Shown: positions 9,021 through 17,398 of the stretch, piece by piece | Layout of the letters: each line of letters begins with the position of its first letter | How positions within the stretch are numbered: the first letter of the stretch is position 1 | NCBI RefSeq assembly: GCF_001642795.1 | Contig: NZ_LKEH01000031.1 | Span: 77,168 to 115,120, forward strand | DNA: 37,953 bases | DNA from: Pseudomonas viridiflava | Lineage (GTDB): Bacteria > Pseudomonadota > Gammaproteobacteria > Pseudomonadales > Pseudomonadaceae | Direction of reading: 5' to 3' | Notes under the pieces: model-generated | The model's database searches: none | Seen by the model: the letters and a program-made list of their open reading frames with translations, nothing else | What the model was told of the DNA's origin: nothing | Position numbers and translations under genes: made by a program

Positions 9021-9364
9021 CGCAGCGCTTCCATGCGCGTGATCTGCAGACCCAGGCGGCCTTCGACGTCGACCAGTTCGCCGTGCGCCAGAACCCGTTC
9101 GCCATGGTGCAGCATGGCGTGGCCGGGCGTGCAGCCGTTGAAGGTCAGCACCGAACCCACAGCCAGCGAGCGCAATTGCCCCAGACTCAGGGAGAGGTTG
9201 CCTGCCCGCACTGTCAGCGCCATGCTCAGGTCATTGAAACGCTGCAGGCCGTCTTCGTTGGCGTCGGTGCTGTCTGCTTCCGGGTCGTGCTCGTGCTCGT
9301 CGATATCGTCCAGGTGCAGCGGGTGATCGTCGGCGGCGGAGAAGTGGTCGATCGTGGCGTTCAT
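9017..9364 (-). other. Possible internal start giving a short HrcQ C-terminal isoform
   Basis: An in-frame ATG (complement of 9362-9364) inside hrcQ is preceded by GGAG, nine bases upstream. Translation from it would give a 115-residue protein that starts MNATIDHF and contains the acidic linker and the FliN-like domain, close to the size of P. syringae HrcQb. In the related SpaO and YscQ systems a C-terminal isoform is made from such an internal start. That it is used here is inference. Confidence 0.4.
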
Positions 9365-10081
9365 GGGGATTTGCTCCAGTTCGGTGAGGGTGAAGCACAG
9401 CGCGTCGGCGCTGGTCTGGGCCAGACTCAAGCGGCACCCGCCCAGTTGCAGGGTGCCCTGGCCGTCCGGTGTGAACAGCGAGTGATCAGGCAACAGCACA
9501 TCGCCCGGGCGCAGACTGGCCAGTTGCGAAGGGCTCAGGTTCAGATGACCCAGCAGCAGCGGTACGCTGATCGGCCATTGCCACGGCATGGCGGCAGATT
9601 CAGCCTGCCATTGGCCTCGGTCGAGAAGGTCAAGCAGCGTCGCGGGCTGCGCAGACAGGCGTGCGCTGACCCGCAGGCCGTTGATCCTTGCCTGCAGCAG
9701 GCAGTCCAGCCCCGTCGTCGGTGGTGCATCGAGGGGCTGCAGGTCGCCAAACAGGTCCTGCAGTTCCGGGCTCAGGTAGTGGTTGTACAACTGCCAGTAC
9801 CAGTGATGTTCATCGTTGGCCGAATCCGCTTGCGGCATTAGGGCAGGGCAACTGGAGAGCAGTCCCAGCAGGGCTTCAGCCTCGGTCAGTCGCAAGGCAC
9901 CGGCCGCGCTGTCCAGCTGGCTTTCATGGCGTGCCGGGTTTGGTGACGCGCTCAGGCGCAGGTCCAGCCAGCCTTGCTGCTGATCCAGTTCGAATGGCAG
10001 GCTCAGCCCGCTGCCGATTCGTTTCCGGGCGCTGGCCTCGGCGTTGCTGATGGCGCGTAAATCAAGTGCATGTGCATTCAT
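9017..10081 (-). CDS. hrcQ: T3SS cytoplasmic-ring protein HrcQ, undivided
   Basis: A 354-residue protein of the YscQ/SpaO/FliN family, which forms the sorting platform at the cytoplasmic face of the secretion machine. The C-terminal domain (about 280-354) has the SpoA/FliN pattern: FNDLSMALTVRAGNLSLSL, then LAVGSVLTF, then VDVEGRLGLQI. In classical P. syringae this protein is made from two genes, hrcQa and hrcQb; here one uninterrupted frame covers both. The chosen ATG at 10081 lies two bases beyond the hrpP stop. The open frame extends upstream to 10228 but only inside hrpP. An acidic His/Asp/Glu linker (about 245-270) precedes the C-terminal domain, and a possible internal start lies just before it. 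Confidence 0.92.
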   Translation of the reverse strand: MNAHALDLRAISNAEASARKRIGSGLSLPFELDQQQGWLDLRLSASPNPARHESQLDSAAGALRLTEAEALLGLLSSCPALMPQADSANDEHHWYWQLYNHYLSPELQDLFGDLQPLDAPPTTGLDCLLQARINGLRVSARLSAQPATLLDLLDRGQWQAESAAMPWQWPISVPLLLGHLNLSPSQLASLRPGDVLLPDHSLFTPDGQGTLQLGGCRLSLAQTSADALCFTLTELEQIPMNATIDHFSAADDHPLHLDDIDEHEHDPEADSTDANEDGLQRFNDLSMALTVRAGNLSLSLGQLRSLAVGSVLTFNGCTPGHAMLHHGERVLAHGELVDVEGRLGLQITRMEALR

Positions 10082-10082
10082 G

Positions 10083-10643
10083 TCACTGGTCTGCCTGTCC
10101 GAGGGTGAGGCGTATGCGGCGGCCGAGTCGCTGGCTGAGCCACTCACGGCTGGCCTCGCGATATTCCTGGCAACGCTGCAAGGCAACGTCTCTTGCAAAG
10201 CGCAGTGCGATGTCCAGCCCGTCGGCACGCGGCACCACCTGCACGATCACCTTGCCCAGTTCGGGCAGTTCAAAGGTCGCTTCCATGGGCATCTGGTCGT
10301 CGGCGTTGAGGTGCTCTTCGATCGGTTCGATCAGCGGGTCCCACAAGGGTGTTACCGGGGAGGGCGGTGTCCCTGCATGTCCGCCCTGTCGCTCACCGTC
10401 GCGCCAGGGATCGGGCAACGTCTGTGGCAGGTCGGCACCGCCCCAGAAACCGATATCGTTCGGCGCGCTCATCATGGCTTCGAACAAGTCACCTTCGTGA
10501 CGGGTTTCGCTGGGTTCATGCTCGCGACGTTCGAAGCGGGTCGTTGGCTGGGCTGTCTCGTTGCCGGAGCTGCCGGTCGCGCGAGGCTTGGGCTCTGGTG
10601 GGCGCGGCGGCACCGGTTTGTGAAGGGCAGGCTTTGCGGTCAT
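10083..10643 (-). CDS. hrpP: T3SS needle/pilus length and specificity protein HrpP
   Basis: A 186-residue protein in the hrpP position between hrpO and hrcQ. The N-terminal two-thirds is Pro-rich and disordered-looking. The last about 75 residues (from EEHLNADDQ onward) form a compact alpha/beta region ending RRIRLTLGQADQ, as in the HrpP/YscP substrate-switch domain. Such proteins are secreted and help switch from pilus parts to effectors through HrcU. Its start overlaps the hrpO stop by four bases. Assignment rests on position, length and overall shape, because the family is poorly conserved. Confidence 0.82.
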   Translation of the reverse strand: MTAKPALHKPVPPRPPEPKPRATGSSGNETAQPTTRFERREHEPSETRHEGDLFEAMMSAPNDIGFWGGADLPQTLPDPWRDGERQGGHAGTPPSPVTPLWDPLIEPIEEHLNADDQMPMEATFELPELGKVIVQVVPRADGLDIALRFARDVALQRCQEYREASREWLSQRLGRRIRLTLGQADQ

Positions 10644-11104
10644 GACGCCTCCCGTGCCAGATCGACGAGGAAGTCCAGCTTCTCCACATCGCGCTGACGT
10701 TTGCGCAATTCGCGCTGGCTGTCTTCGGCCCAGAGCTTTTGCTGCTGATGCTCATGCTGCAGGTCGCTCAGTTGCTTTTCACTGCGTTCGATCTGCCGGA
10801 TCGCCTGACGCTCGGCGGCCAGCCAGTCGTTCATCTCACTGAGCGGCAGTGCGCGGTGCGCATGCCGTTCGCGCTGTTCGATGCGAGAGTGGCGGTGCGC
10901 CTCACGCAGCGCCTCAAGCTCGTCAGTCATGCTCAGCAGGCGGGCATGCAGGGCCGCGAGCACCTGACTCTGGCGTCGCCAGGCCTGTTCGGCCAGGGTC
11001 AGCCTGTGGCGGCGAATCGGCGCCAGGACGTCCAGCGTTTCGCCAAGGCCATTGAGTTGCGCGTCGTTGGCTGAATCCTGCGAATCATGTTCATCGTGGG
11101 ACAT
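10640..11104 (-). CDS. hrpO: T3SS central stalk protein HrpO
   Basis: A 154-residue, almost wholly helical and highly charged protein, rich in Arg, Glu, Gln and Leu with heptad-like runs from about 30 to 150, the shape of the YscO/FliJ stalk that sits in the centre of the ATPase ring. It lies between hrcN (14-base overlap) and hrpP (4-base overlap), exactly the family position. No membrane segment is present. Sequence conservation in this family is low, so context carries much of the call. Confidence 0.88.
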   Translation of the reverse strand: MSHDEHDSQDSANDAQLNGLGETLDVLAPIRRHRLTLAEQAWRRQSQVLAALHARLLSMTDELEALREAHRHSRIEQRERHAHRALPLSEMNDWLAAERQAIRQIERSEKQLSDLQHEHQQQKLWAEDSQRELRKRQRDVEKLDFLVDLAREAS

Positions 11105-12449
11105 CGGCAGTTACCTGTATGAGGTGGTCCAGGGTTTCATCGAGCGACACCGGGTCACGCAGCGACTGCTGAAGAAAGCCCATGATCCGGTCACGGGACT
11201 GCACGGCAAAATCGGTCAGCGGGTCGTTACCCGGCTGGTACTCGCCCAGCTTGATCAGCATTTCTACCTGCTGATAAGCCGCCATCAGTCTGCGTACCTG
11301 TGTGGCACCGTGGACCTGTTCGGTTCCCACCACATTGCTCATGGTCCGGCTGAGACTGGTGAGAATGTCCACCGCCGGGTAGTGGCCGCGCTCGGCCAGC
11401 TTGCGCGAAAGCACGATGTGGCCGTCGAGCAGCGAGCGCACTTCGTCGGCGATGGGGTCGTTCATCGAGTCCTGTTCGATCAGGACCGAATACAGCGCCG
11501 TGATCGCCGCATCGTGGGTGCGGCCGGCGCGCTCCACCAGGCGTGGCAGCAGGCTGTAGACCGAGGGCGGCAGGCCGCCGCGTCCGGCCGGTTCGCCGCT
11601 GGCCAGACCGATCTCGCGTTGTGCCCGGGCGAAGCGGGTCAGGGAGTCGATGATCAGCAGGGTCGATTTGCCCTGCTGGCGAAAACCTTCGGCAATCGCG
11701 GTGGCGGTGAACGCTGCGCGGGCGCGTTCCATGCTGCTGCGGTCCGAGGTGGAGCAGACCAGCACGGTGCGCTGGCGTAGCTCTTCGTCCAGCTCATGGT
11801 CGAGGAATTCGCGCAGCTCACGGCCCCGCTCGCCGATCAGGCCGAACACGATGGCCTCGCACGGCGTGTTGCGCGCCATCTCGGCCAACAGGGTGGTCTT
11901 GCCGCACCCGGCACCGGCAAAGATGCCAACACGTTGTCCTTCGCCCAGTGTCAGCAAGCCGTCAATGGAGCGCAGCCCGGTGGACAGTGGCGTATCGATT
12001 CTGGGCCGTTCGGTGGCGGGCGGGGCATCGCGGATCACCGGTTGTGCACCCACGGCACCCGACAGGGCGAAGGCCGAAGGGCCGTCGCCACTGAGCGAGC
12101 GGCCGAAGCCATCGAGCACCGCGCCCAGAAGAAACTCGCCGACCACTAGGCTGTGCGGCTGAAACAGCGGCCTGACCGGTGCGCCGATGGCGATGCCGTC
12201 CAGCGGTCCCAGCGCAGCCAGCAAGGTGTGCTGCCGGTCGAAACCGACGATTTCAGCCATCACCTCGCTGCCATCGGCCCGGCTGATTTCACATAGATCA
12301 CCGATCCTCGCCCGTGGCATGTAGCTGTTGAGCAGAATGCCGTTGACGCCAGCGATCCGGCCGCGGATCTGCACCGGCGCGCAGTGCGACAGACGCTCGC
12401 TCTGGGCCTGTCGCCATGACTCGAGACGTGCTAGCGCAGCCTCCATCAC
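11091..12449 (-). CDS. hrcN: T3SS ATPase HrcN
   Basis: A 452-residue ATPase of the YscN/InvC/FliI family that strips chaperones from substrates and helps power export. The Walker A motif GAGCGKTT is at 179-186, the IGERGRE segment with the catalytic Glu207 follows, and the Walker B LLIIDS is at 264-269. The QREIGLASGEP and PPSVYSLLPRLVERAG segments are typical of the family. It begins MMEAAL, overlapping the hrpQ stop by four bases, and ends inside the start of hrpO. A perfect match to the hrp box lies inside its 3' part. All key residues are present. Confidence 0.97.
   Translation of the reverse strand: MMEAALARLESWRQAQSERLSHCAPVQIRGRIAGVNGILLNSYMPRARIGDLCEISRADGSEVMAEIVGFDRQHTLLAALGPLDGIAIGAPVRPLFQPHSLVVGEFLLGAVLDGFGRSLSGDGPSAFALSGAVGAQPVIRDAPPATERPRIDTPLSTGLRSIDGLLTLGEGQRVGIFAGAGCGKTTLLAEMARNTPCEAIVFGLIGERGRELREFLDHELDEELRQRTVLVCSTSDRSSMERARAAFTATAIAEGFRQQGKSTLLIIDSLTRFARAQREIGLASGEPAGRGGLPPSVYSLLPRLVERAGRTHDAAITALYSVLIEQDSMNDPIADEVRSLLDGHIVLSRKLAERGHYPAVDILTSLSRTMSNVVGTEQVHGATQVRRLMAAYQQVEMLIKLGEYQPGNDPLTDFAVQSRDRIMGFLQQSLRDPVSLDETLDHLIQVTADVPR
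11299..11327 (-). promoter_or_regulatory. Candidate internal hrp box within hrcN
   Basis: On the minus strand this reads GGAACC, 16 bases, CCACACA, a perfect match to GGAACC-N15/16-CCACNNA. It lies inside the hrcN coding sequence, about 195 bases upstream of the hrpO start, and points toward hrpO-hrcU. It could be a secondary HrpL promoter for the second half of the operon, or a chance match. Roughly 0.04 perfect matches are expected by chance in a window this size. Confidence 0.4.
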
Positions 12450-13375
12450 CAGCTCACCTCGACACGACGTTCGCCTTCGAATACCAGCTTGTGCTCGTTG
12501 ATGTCCACGAAGCGCATGCCATCGACTTCGTCGCCCAGAAACAGCCGACGACCGTCGCTGGTGAGGATGCTTGCCAGCCGTGTATTGCTGATCTGGATGA
12601 TGGTGAACGGCAGCTCGGCGGTCGCCGTGGGCAGCGCATTCAGCACCTGGATCGGGCTGCTGTACTGACGTTCGAAACGCAGCAGCATGCGCGAGGTGGA
12701 CTGCAGCAGATCATCCTCGTCAAAGTCGCCGTGCAGAAAAAGCTTGCCCTGTTCTTCCGCAATCGTGACCCGCTTCTGCAGCTCGCGCTCGGTGAGCATT
12801 TTGAGCAGTACGTTCTTGACCTCGGTGGCGTCCTTGAGCACGACCCGAGACGGTTTCTGCGGCGCGGGCGGCGCAGGGTCTTCGCGCTTGAGCAGCCACA
12901 TCAAGGCGCCCACGAATACCAGCAATGACGCGACCAACAGCATGGGTCCCAGCAGCGAACGGGGAGGTTTGAGCGGTTGTGCGTCGCGCTCGGCGCTGAG
13001 CATCGCGGGCTGCGGTTCAGCTTCTTCCGTTGCCTGAGGCGTGTCTTCATCGTCCTCGGCGGGCCATTCGGTGTTGGCGCTGATCACCGACAGCCACACG
13101 CCGTTGACGGCGAACGGCGTGCCGGGCTCCAGTTGACTGATGGCCTCGACCTTGTGGCCTTCACTGTCGGTGACCGGCCCCTCACTGCTGGCCAGCGACC
13201 ACGTTTCATCGACCAGTCGCAGCGTGCAGTGCCGGTTCTTGATGCCCGGATCATAGAGTGCAAGGTCTGCACCGGCAGACGAGCCAATGCTCCACTGCTC
13301 GCCGTTGAGGGGCAGTGCTGCGCCGCGATGCAGCCCGGTCAGGACCCGCAATTCGTAAAGTTTGTCGGTTTCCAT
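12446..13375 (-). CDS. hrpQ: T3SS inner-membrane ring protein HrpQ (YscD/PrgH family)
   Basis: A 309-residue single-pass membrane protein. Residues about 5-100 form a cytoplasmic FHA-like domain (WSIGSSAGADLALYDPGIKNRHCTL can be read in two parts at 28-42 and 43-53). An acidic linker follows, then a membrane segment at about 141-162 and a periplasmic part with ring-building-like units up to residue 309. This is the architecture of the YscD family that forms the outer ring of the inner-membrane base. It starts 10 bases beyond the hrcV stop and overlaps hrcN by four bases. Confidence 0.92.
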   Translation of the reverse strand: METDKLYELRVLTGLHRGAALPLNGEQWSIGSSAGADLALYDPGIKNRHCTLRLVDETWSLASSEGPVTDSEGHKVEAISQLEPGTPFAVNGVWLSVISANTEWPAEDDEDTPQATEEAEPQPAMLSAERDAQPLKPPRSLLGPMLLVASLLVFVGALMWLLKREDPAPPAPQKPSRVVLKDATEVKNVLLKMLTERELQKRVTIAEEQGKLFLHGDFDEDDLLQSTSRMLLRFERQYSSPIQVLNALPTATAELPFTIIQISNTRLASILTSDGRRLFLGDEVDGMRFVDINEHKLVFEGERRVEVSW

Positions 13376-13385
13376 GGGTGCTCCG

Positions 13386-15476
13386 TCAGGCCATCAGGTC
13401 GTAGGTTTCTTGCAGGTCGATCCGCCCCAGCACCTGGACCTGAACCGTGGGGATCAGCTCGGCGAAGGACAGCACGGGAACATGGTGGAACTGGTCGGTC
13501 AGCAGGCTGCGCAGAGGGCTGCGCAGGTCCTGCGCCACCAGCAGGACCGGTCGGGGGCTGGCTTGCAGCGGAAAGGCTTCGCGCAGTTGTTCCACCAGCG
13601 CGTTGCCCAGCTCCGGTTCGAGGGCAAAATAGGATTCGTTCTGGGTCTGGCGCAGGGAGTCGCGCAGCAGCACTTCGGTTTCCGGCGTCACCAACCAGGT
13701 ATGCAGCGTGTTCTCTTCACAGTGCTGGTGGCAGATCTGGGCCTTGAGGGCGATGCGCACGTGATCGGTCAGCGCGTTGAGGTCGCGCTCGTGCTGGCCC
13801 TGCTCGATCAGGGTTTCGGCGATCGGCCTGACCGAACGCAGGGACACCAGCTCGGCGGACAGGCGTTGCAGAACGGCGGCGAAACGGGCCAGCGGCAAGG
13901 TGCGCTGCAGCTCCTGCGCCAGTTCCGGCTGCTCGCTTTCCAGCCAGCTGAGGATGGCCTTGCTCTCCTGCAGGCCGATGAATTGCGGTCCGGTGGCCTG
14001 AAAGGCTCGGCTCATGCGTTCCAGGATCAGCTCCAGCGAAGACACGCCAGCGTGCTCTTCTTCCTTGAGCAGCGGATCATCGATGTCCACCCAGACCCAG
14101 CGAGTCTCATCGCGTTCGACACGGCCCGGCTCACCGGCGTCCTCATCGATTTCCCGATGATCGACCGCCAGCCGCGCGTTGGTGAAGGTGGCGCGAATGA
14201 ATGGCACTTCGTAGACGCAGAAGCGGAATTCATCAGGCTCGAAGTGGTCGGCGAACTCCATGTCGAACGAGGGCAGCGTCAGGCCGAAGTTGTGCACCAG
14301 CGTGTTGCGGCGCTGGCGAATGCCCTGTATCAGCCTGTCGAGCTCCGCCGTACCCTGATGGCTGGAATGGCATTGCAGCAGATAGGCCCGTGACGGGTTG
14401 AAACGGCGAATGTCTTCGCGTCCGTTCAGCTCCGGCGCGCCTTTGCTGGCTGCGCCGATGCTGTCCTGATGCAGTTCTTTCTGGCGGATGCGCCAGAGCT
14501 GGATCAGACCGCTGAACAGGCACAGCAGGGCTATACAGGCAAAAACCACCGTCGGCATGCCCGGAATGAGCCCGAACCCCATCATGCCAATGGATGAAAA
14601 GACCCATGCCTTGGGCTGGCTGGTGAGCTGCTCGGCAATTTCATGACCGATGTTGGCGTCGGCCGTCTGGCTGTCGGGCGCGACGCGGGTAATGATCATG
14701 CCCGCTGTCAGCGAGATCAGCAGGGCCGGAATCTGTGCAATCAGACCGTCGCCGATGGTCAGCACCGAATACAGGTGCATCGCGTCACCGGCCTCCATGC
14801 CGTTCTGCAGCACGCCTATCGAGAAGCCGCCGATCAGGTTGATGAACACGATGACCAGACCGGCAATGGCGTCGCCCTTGACGAACTTCATCGCGCCGTC
14901 CATGGCACCGAACAGTTGGCTTTCCTTGGACAACTGTTCACGTCGGTGCCGGGCTTCGCGCACGTTGATCAGGTTGGCCCGCAGGTCGCTGTCGATGGAC
15001 ATCTGTTTGCCTGGCATGGCGTCCAGCGTGAAGCGCGCAGCCACCTCGGCCACCCGTTCCGAGCCCTTGGTGATGACCAGAAAGTTGACGATGGTCAGAA
15101 TCAGAAAGATCACCAGACCGACCGCCAGGTTGCCGCCCACCACGAAGCTGCCGAAGGCTTCGACAATGTGTCCGGCGTCCTGTTGCAGCAGGATCAGACG
15201 GGTCGTGGCGATCGACAGCGAAAGACGAAACATGGTGGTCAGCAGCAGCACGGCCGGAAAGGTCGAGAAGGCCAGTGGACGTGGCAGGTACATCGCCAGC
15301 ACGATCAGCAGTGACGAGATGCAGATGTTCAGTGCGATCAGCACGTCCACCAGCCAGGTCGGCAGGGGCAGAATCATCATAAAGACGATGGCCATGACCA
15401 TCACTGCGCCGACGATTTCAGTGCGGCCCATCACCGCCAGTGCCAAGCGGTTGAGCAGGTGAATAATGCCGTTCAT
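13386..15476 (-). CDS. hrcV: T3SS major export gate protein HrcV
   Basis: A 696-residue protein of the YscV/InvA/FlhA family, the nonameric export gate. The N-terminal half (about 15-330) has multiple membrane segments and the conserved cytoplasmic loop with RFTLDAMPGKQMSIDSDL and the following RRE region. The C-terminal half (about 345-696) is the soluble domain that receives substrates and chaperones. Length is normal. The start codon overlaps the hrpJ stop in an ATGA arrangement. The end VLGRIDLQETYDLMA is short, without an extra tail. Confidence 0.97.
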   Translation of the reverse strand: MNGIIHLLNRLALAVMGRTEIVGAVMVMAIVFMMILPLPTWLVDVLIALNICISSLLIVLAMYLPRPLAFSTFPAVLLLTTMFRLSLSIATTRLILLQQDAGHIVEAFGSFVVGGNLAVGLVIFLILTIVNFLVITKGSERVAEVAARFTLDAMPGKQMSIDSDLRANLINVREARHRREQLSKESQLFGAMDGAMKFVKGDAIAGLVIVFINLIGGFSIGVLQNGMEAGDAMHLYSVLTIGDGLIAQIPALLISLTAGMIITRVAPDSQTADANIGHEIAEQLTSQPKAWVFSSIGMMGFGLIPGMPTVVFACIALLCLFSGLIQLWRIRQKELHQDSIGAASKGAPELNGREDIRRFNPSRAYLLQCHSSHQGTAELDRLIQGIRQRRNTLVHNFGLTLPSFDMEFADHFEPDEFRFCVYEVPFIRATFTNARLAVDHREIDEDAGEPGRVERDETRWVWVDIDDPLLKEEEHAGVSSLELILERMSRAFQATGPQFIGLQESKAILSWLESEQPELAQELQRTLPLARFAAVLQRLSAELVSLRSVRPIAETLIEQGQHERDLNALTDHVRIALKAQICHQHCEENTLHTWLVTPETEVLLRDSLRQTQNESYFALEPELGNALVEQLREAFPLQASPRPVLLVAQDLRSPLRSLLTDQFHHVPVLSFAELIPTVQVQVLGRIDLQETYDLMA

Positions 15477-16582
15477 CCTGACACTCTCCCGACATCGTCC
15501 ATGCCCAGCGCCTTGCGTTCGTGGCGCGCCATTTCATCCATCAGGCCCTGCAGCAGACGCAGGCCGTTCTGTCGGGTCTTGAGGTCTTTCCACAGTGTCA
15601 GCGGCAGGTTCTGCAGCAGCGGGTACAAGCCGTTGAAGAACAGCGGCTGGAGCGTGGGCGTGCGGCCGATGGTTTCCTCGGCCAACAGCGTCAGGTCGCG
15701 GGCAAAGAAACCATTACCGCAGAAGCGCAGTACCCGCTTGCTCATGGCCAGTGGGGTCATGTTGCTGCCGGGCGCCTTATGCGCCAGGCGTTGCAACAGC
15801 GCCAGGCACGTCTTGATCAGGTTGTTCAACTGTCCGCTGGCCCCCAGGCCGCGCAGCATGGCCCGCAGGGCAGCGCCCGGTATCGACGGGGCGAGGGCGG
15901 CGATGTCATCGGCCAGTGCCCGTTGCAGGGTGCGCAGGCCGCGTGCGAACTGATCCTCGTTGAAGCGCTCCAGCAGCGACTCCAGCAGACTGGCCAGCGG
16001 TTGCTGACCGACGATGGCCTTGTAATACAACAGGCGCATGGCGCTGCGTTGCTGGGGATCGCTGCTGAACAGGGCGATGGCGCTGGCGGTGTTCAGGCCC
16101 GCACGGATCTTGTCGCCGTGGCTCAGGCGCAGTTCGTCGATCAGCGCCATGGCCTGATCGTGAGTGTCTTCCTTGCCTTCGGTAGCGGACATGCGCACCA
16201 CCTGTTGCAACAGCAGGTCGGCCCGCGTCGGGTCGCCGCCAGCCTGGGCAAGCACATCCTTGAGCGAACCCTGCTGCTGCAACTGACCCTGCAGGCGCCT
16301 GGCCTGTTGTTCCAGGCTGGGCTGATCGGCGTTGTCGAGCAGGCGGTAGAGCTCGGCGAGTTTTTCGACCCGCTCGACCCGCTGCGAACTCGTGCTTTCA
16401 CGCACATGCCGCTCATCGAGCCCCTTGCTGTGGCGTTCCACGCTTTCGCTGAATTTCATCGCCACTTCTTCCATCGAGTCCTGCAATGGATTTTTCGGAA
16501 CCAGCGATTTGGTTTCAGGCACCGGCGGGCGCGGGATCAGGTCCGGCTCGGGGCGGATGTCGATATAGGAATTGATCTTCAT
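15473..16582 (-). CDS. hrpJ: T3SS gatekeeper protein HrpJ
   Basis: A 369-residue helical protein of the YopN/InvE/SepL gatekeeper family, which controls the order of secretion and helps harpin and pilus export. The segment NPLQDSMEEVAMKFSES (about 32-48) followed by charged helices is typical of HrpJ. The ATG at 16582 (MKINSY) is chosen because it gives normal length and lies downstream of the hrp box; the open frame runs further to 16717 but crosses the promoter. The nearest GAGG is about 14 bases upstream of the start, which is rather far. It is the first gene of the operon, divergent from hrpL, with its stop overlapping the hrcV start. Confidence 0.94.
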   Translation of the reverse strand: MKINSYIDIRPEPDLIPRPPVPETKSLVPKNPLQDSMEEVAMKFSESVERHSKGLDERHVRESTSSQRVERVEKLAELYRLLDNADQPSLEQQARRLQGQLQQQGSLKDVLAQAGGDPTRADLLLQQVVRMSATEGKEDTHDQAMALIDELRLSHGDKIRAGLNTASAIALFSSDPQQRSAMRLLYYKAIVGQQPLASLLESLLERFNEDQFARGLRTLQRALADDIAALAPSIPGAALRAMLRGLGASGQLNNLIKTCLALLQRLAHKAPGSNMTPLAMSKRVLRFCGNGFFARDLTLLAEETIGRTPTLQPLFFNGLYPLLQNLPLTLWKDLKTRQNGLRLLQGLMDEMARHERKALGMDDVGRVSG

Positions 16583-16615
16583 GGGCAGCGCTATCGCCTC
16601 GGAACAGGTGTGTCC

Positions 16616-16643
16616 TGAGTGGCGATTGCGGGCAACTGGTTCC
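16616..16643 (-). promoter_or_regulatory. HrpL-dependent promoter (hrp box) of the hrpJ operon
   Basis: On the minus strand this reads GGAACC, 15 bases, CCACTCA, a perfect consensus match located 34 bases upstream of the hrpJ start. The -10 block is identical to that of the avrE box. It should drive the hrpJ-to-hrcU operon. Confidence 0.92.
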
Positions 16644-16657
16644 TGCGCAGCGGAACC
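16638..16657. repeat. Back-to-back GGAACC inverted repeat between hrpJ and hrpL
   Basis: GGTTCC at 16638-16643, the -35 block of the hrpJ hrp box, is mirrored by GGAACC at 16652-16657, with TGCGCAGC between. The plus-strand copy points at hrpL. Sixteen bases beyond it stands CAACTGG, which matches the -10 block CCACNNA only partly. It could be a degenerate divergent HrpL site or a binding site for feedback on hrpL. Confidence 0.55.
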
Positions 16658-16777
16658 GTAAAAAGTTGTGCAACAACTGGCACAGCGTTTATGTCGGGAA
16701 TGCCATATCTGGCACAAAACGGGGTTTTCGCCGAGATAAAAACGTTATTTATCAATAATTTAAAAATACTAAAAGGT

Positions 16778-16793
16778 TGGTACGTTCGCTGCT
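16778..16793 (+). promoter_or_regulatory. Sigma-54-type promoter of hrpL
   Basis: TGGTACG-N4-CTGCT fits the -24/-12 consensus TGGCACG-N4-TTGCW with two mismatches and the required ten bases between GG (16779-16780) and GC (16791-16792). Transcription would begin near 16804, about 40 bases before the hrpL GTG. In P. syringae hrpL is transcribed by sigma-54 with the enhancer-binding proteins HrpR and HrpS; their genes are not in this window. TGGCACA occurs twice upstream (16678-16684 and 16710-16716), 32 bases apart, and might belong to an activator site. Confidence 0.75.
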
Positions 16794-16843
16794 CTCCCTT
16801 AGTCGCCATTGTTGGCATCACAACTGCGTATCAGGAGATAGAC

Positions 16844-17398
16844 GTGGAAGGGAAAGACATTCAGCGAGACGGAACTGTTATTGGAGTCATTGCGCTGGAT
16901 CTGGGTGGGCTCGCGAGGACAAGCGAGAAGAAACTCAGGGGATTCATCGGCAAACGCGTGTTCAATCAGGCCGACGTGGATGACCTGATGCAGATGACGT
17001 ATCTGGAAGCCTGGCGCAATCAGCACAAGTTCATGGGCACCTCACGACCTGAAACCTGGCTGTTCGGCATTGCAGCGAACCTGGTCAGGAACCACTTCAA
17101 GACGTTTTACAACCAGCCTCAGCGCATGGAACTGACCGATACCGAAATGGAGAGTTTCGAGCACGGTCATGACCCGAGCATGCTGAGCGATCAGCAACGC
17201 ACATTGGGACGAACCCTGGCGGCCATCGAGGAGCTGTCGGTGGACATGCGCGCGGTATTGGACCTGGTCGTCGATGCCGACGTCAGTTATCAGGACGCGG
17301 CACGGCACCTGGCCGTCCCGATCGGCACCATTCGCTCGCGCCTGGCGCGTGCCCGGGGACAGCTCAAGTCCAGCGTGTATTCCAAGGAGGTTCACTGA
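16844..17398 (+). CDS. hrpL: ECF sigma factor HrpL
   Basis: A 184-residue alternative sigma factor that directs RNA polymerase to hrp boxes. Region 2 is seen around LRGFIGKRVFNQADVDDLMQ, and the C-terminal region 4 helix-turn-helix around SYQDAARHLAVPIGTIRSRL. The open frame begins at 16619, but I choose the GTG at 16844 because AGGAG lies six bases before it, the sigma-54 promoter lies just upstream, and the result equals the 184 residues usual for P. syringae HrpL. It is divergent from hrpJ. Its last codons contain a strong AAGGAGG that serves the overlapping acetyltransferase gene. Confidence 0.93.
   Translation: MEGKDIQRDGTVIGVIALDLGGLARTSEKKLRGFIGKRVFNQADVDDLMQMTYLEAWRNQHKFMGTSRPETWLFGIAANLVRNHFKTFYNQPQRMELTDTEMESFEHGHDPSMLSDQQRTLGRTLAAIEELSVDMRAVLDLVVDADVSYQDAARHLAVPIGTIRSRLARARGQLKSSVYSKEVH

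Noticed and set aside
15521..16618. Plus-strand open frame of 365 codons opposite hrpJ
   Set aside because: It is a Gln/Arg-rich shadow of hrpJ and would need to be read against the hrpJ operon promoter.
16619..16843. Extended N-terminus for HrpL from an ATG at 16619
   Set aside because: It would place the hrp box, the inverted repeat and the sigma-54 promoter inside the gene; the GTG at 16844 gives normal length and a good ribosome site.
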